Below, one piece after another: positions 62,302 through 64,000 of a stretch of DNA of 64,000 nucleotides. Numbering within the stretch: the first letter of the stretch is position 1; every line of letters begins with the position of its first letter. The translations under genes were made by a program, and so were the position numbers. A model generated the notes under the pieces. It saw only the letters and a program-made list of their open reading frames with translations. It did no database searches and had not been told where the DNA came from. Source of the stretch: Salinimicrobium sp. TH3 (lineage in GTDB: Bacteria > Bacteroidota > Bacteroidia > Flavobacteriales > Flavobacteriaceae); contig NZ_JAPONB010000002.1 of the NCBI RefSeq assembly GCF_026676115.1, forward strand, positions 124,001-188,000. The letters run 5' to 3'.

Positions 62302-63594
62302 ATGAAATATCACCAAATAGATCGTAATCTGTTCATTAAGAACAGAAAGAATTTTACTGAAAAAATGCAGCCAAAGAGCCTGGCTGTTTTCAATTCCAAT
62401 GACGTTTATCCAATTGGGGCAGATAGCACCATGCCATTTCAGCAGGCCCGTGACCTCTTCTATTTAAGTGGTGTAGATCAGGACAAGAGCATTTTGGTCC
62501 TTTTTCCTGATGCACCTTCAGACAAGCATAAGGAAATGCTGTTCCTTACCGAAACCAATGATCATATCGCGGTTTGGGAAGGAGAAAAACTAACCAAAGA
62601 AAGAGCAGAAGAAGTATCGGGCGTCAAAAATGTCTTTTGGCTAAAGGATTTTGAAAAGGTATTTTTTGAAGTCATGACTCAATGTGACACTGTTTACTTT
62701 AATACCAATGAACACTACCGGGCCAATGTTGAGACCGAAACCCGTGAAGCCAGGTTCATCAAATGGTGCAAAGAGCAATTTCCTGCTCACCGGGTCGCAA
62801 AAAGCAATCCCATCCTGCAACGTCTGCGCTCTGTAAAGGATCCTATCGAACTGGATCTTATGCAAAAGGCCTGTGACATAACAGAAAAAGCTTTCCGCAG
62901 AGTTTTAAAATTTGTAAAACCCGGAGTTTGGGAATATGAGATCGAAGCCGAATACTGGCACGAAATGATAAGAAACCGCTCAAAAGGTTTTGCATACACT
63001 CCTATTATTGCGAGCGGAAGTAATGCAAATGTTCTACATTATGTTGAAAACAACCAGCAATGTAAGGAAGGAGAGCTTATCCTACTTGATACCGGTGCCG
63101 AATATGCTAATTACGCAAGTGACCTGTCACGAACAATTCCTGTTTCGGGAAGATACACCAAGCGTCAAAAAGAAGTATACAACGCAGTTAACCGTGTGAA
63201 AAATGATGCGACCAAAATGCTTGTTCCCGGTGCAGACTGGGCAGAATATCACAAGGAAGTTGGAAAGCTAATGACTTCTGAACTTCTCGGACTAGGACTT
63301 CTCGATAAAGCAGATGTTCAAAATGAAGATCCCGACTGGCCGGCTTATAAGAAGTATTTTATGCATGGAACTTCACATAATATAGGCCTGGACACCCATG
63401 ATTATGGGTTGCTATATGAACCAATGAAAGCCAATATGGTATTCACCGTTGAACCCGGAATCTATCTTCCCGATGAAGGCTTTGGGATAAGACTTGAAGA
63501 TGATGTAGTCATCCAGGAAAAAGGAGAACCTTTTAACATGATGGGCAACATTCCTATTGAGGCAGATGAGATCGAAGAAATCATGAACAGCTAA
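62302..63594 (+). CDS. Aminopeptidase P family (M24B) Xaa-Pro peptidase
   Basis: Dinuclear metal aminopeptidase of 430 residues that removes N-terminal residues preceding proline. An N-terminal creatinase-like domain (about 1-175) is followed by the pita-bread domain with ligands D263 (LLDTGAEY), D274 (YASDLSRT), H359 (HGTSHNIGLDTHD), E384 (VEPGIYLP) and E399 (IRLEDDV). All five are present, so it should be active. The length and substrate His residues fit PepP. Followed by a hairpin terminator and then a hydrolase gene. Confidence 0.95.
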   Translation: MKYHQIDRNLFIKNRKNFTEKMQPKSLAVFNSNDVYPIGADSTMPFQQARDLFYLSGVDQDKSILVLFPDAPSDKHKEMLFLTETNDHIAVWEGEKLTKERAEEVSGVKNVFWLKDFEKVFFEVMTQCDTVYFNTNEHYRANVETETREARFIKWCKEQFPAHRVAKSNPILQRLRSVKDPIELDLMQKACDITEKAFRRVLKFVKPGVWEYEIEAEYWHEMIRNRSKGFAYTPIIASGSNANVLHYVENNQQCKEGELILLDTGAEYANYASDLSRTIPVSGRYTKRQKEVYNAVNRVKNDATKMLVPGADWAEYHKEVGKLMTSELLGLGLLDKADVQNEDPDWPAYKKYFMHGTSHNIGLDTHDYGLLYEPMKANMVFTVEPGIYLPDEGFGIRLEDDVVIQEKGEPFNMMGNIPIEADEIEEIMNS

Positions 63595-63625
63595 AAGGTT
63601 TATAGTTATAAGTTTAAAGTTAATA

Positions 63626-63670
63626 GGCCACGTTTACAGGAATCAAGTGTATTCGTGGCCTTCTATTTTA
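63626..63670 (+). terminator. Hairpin terminator after the M24 peptidase gene
   Basis: GGCCACG (63626-63632) and CGTGGCC (63654-63660) form a stem with a 21-base loop followed by TTCTATTTT. It overlaps the leader of the next gene. Confidence 0.6.
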
Positions 63671-63672
63671 AT

Positions 63673-64000
63673 ATGAATAAAGAAATGACGGTTAACTTCC
63701 AGGGAGCAAATATTTGTTATTCGAATGTTGGCGAAGGTGAGGCGACGGTATTGCTTCATGGGTTTCTGGAATCTTCAAAGATTTGGGAGGAATTCCTGCC
63801 TGAATTTTCCCGCTATGGAAAGATCATAACTTTGGACCTTCCGGGACATGGAAGTTCGGGTTGCTTTGATGAAGTACACAGTATGGAACAAATGGCCGAT
63901 GCTGTTTGGAAAGTCTTAAAAACGGCAGGTATCAAAAAAGCGAATTTTATAGGGCATTCCATGGGAGGTTATGTTTGTCTTGCACTCTTGGAAAAGCATC
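63673..64000 (+). CDS. Alpha/beta-fold hydrolase, 3' end beyond window
   Basis: Open frame of 109 codons running off the window. It has the alpha/beta-hydrolase opening TVLLHGFLESSKIWEE (oxyanion HG), then IITLDLPGHGSSG and the nucleophile elbow FIGHSMGGYV with Ser96. This is the MhpC/BioH-like single-domain group; the acid and His lie beyond the edge. The start could be ATG 63673 or 63685. The substrate cannot be told; it is one candidate to supply a BioH-type function, but only by fold. Confidence 0.85.
   Translation, partial: MNKEMTVNFQGANICYSNVGEGEATVLLHGFLESSKIWEEFLPEFSRYGKIITLDLPGHGSSGCFDEVHSMEQMADAVWKVLKTAGIKKANFIGHSMGGYVCLALLEKH

Overview
The window is chromosomal DNA of a Bacteroidota bacterium, most likely a member of the Flavobacteriaceae (inference). 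Supporting signs are the gliding pair gldE/gldD beside ssb, mutY and an HU gene, a secreted protein with a type IX sorting domain, promoters with the TAnnTTTG -7 element, A/T-rich leaders instead of Shine-Dalgarno sites, DUF4270, DUF4199 and DUF2007 proteins, and atpD-atpC standing apart from the rest of the ATP synthase genes. Nearly everything is housekeeping. I see no phage, insertion sequence, CRISPR array, tRNA, rRNA or recognisable defence system.

Layout. 0-4.3 kb: ahcY (cut by the window edge), then leftward genes for a DUF3332 lipoprotein, two DUF2007 proteins, ribosomal proteins L27 and L21 (L21 carries an extra Rho_N-like tail) and a DUF4199 protein. 4.4-7.9 kb: a rightward pair of M16 peptidase genes, one with and one without the zinc motif. 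8-12.7 kb: an EamA transporter, then the leftward mutY-ssb-gldE-gldD group. 12.8-15.8 kb: HU, a very basic 30-residue protein, RNase G and RecX, rightward. 15.8-23.8 kb: a leftward biotin cluster, bioF-DUF2007-bioD-bioA then SET-KAS-bioB-cupin/JmjC-SnoaL. 23.9-30 kb: an MgtC-like gene and a complete Mrp antiporter operon mnhA-G. 30-33.3 kb: an M61 peptidase and a DUF2975/HTH pair set among REP-like palindromes. 33.3-40.1 kb: atpD-atpC, glmS, a DUF4270 lipoprotein and a reduced glycogen-synthase-like protein. 40.2-45.5 kb: panC, panD, a flippase-like membrane protein, a serine-less esterase-fold protein, radA and a frameshifted GNAT acetyltransferase. 45.5-53 kb: leftward OmpA-type lipoprotein, xth, a 994-residue T9SS cargo, glyS and a coiled-coil membrane protein. 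53-58 kb: comF, an Ig-like lipoprotein, an omega-amidase, a DUF1440-like protein and methionine aminotransferase. 58-62 kb: sdhC-sdhA-(four-helix-bundle gene)-sdhB. 62.3-64 kb: an M24 aminopeptidase and the start of an alpha/beta hydrolase.

Functional groups: biotin synthesis from pimeloyl-ACP onward is complete (bioF, A, D, B), but no bioC/bioH-type gene is visible; a ketosynthase sits in the cluster instead. panC/panD make pantothenate. The Mrp operon and sdh/atp genes serve ion homeostasis and respiration. The aminotransferase and omega-amidase probably form a transaminase/deamidation pair.

No wholly new system is evident. The best second-look items are the 30-residue basic protein between HU and RNase G, the SET/KAS/JmjC genes in the biotin cluster, the four-helix-bundle gene inside the sdh operon between short inverted repeats, the Rho_N tail on L21, two apparent pseudo-enzymes, and a recurrent palindrome resembling CAAAAATGnCATTTTTG.
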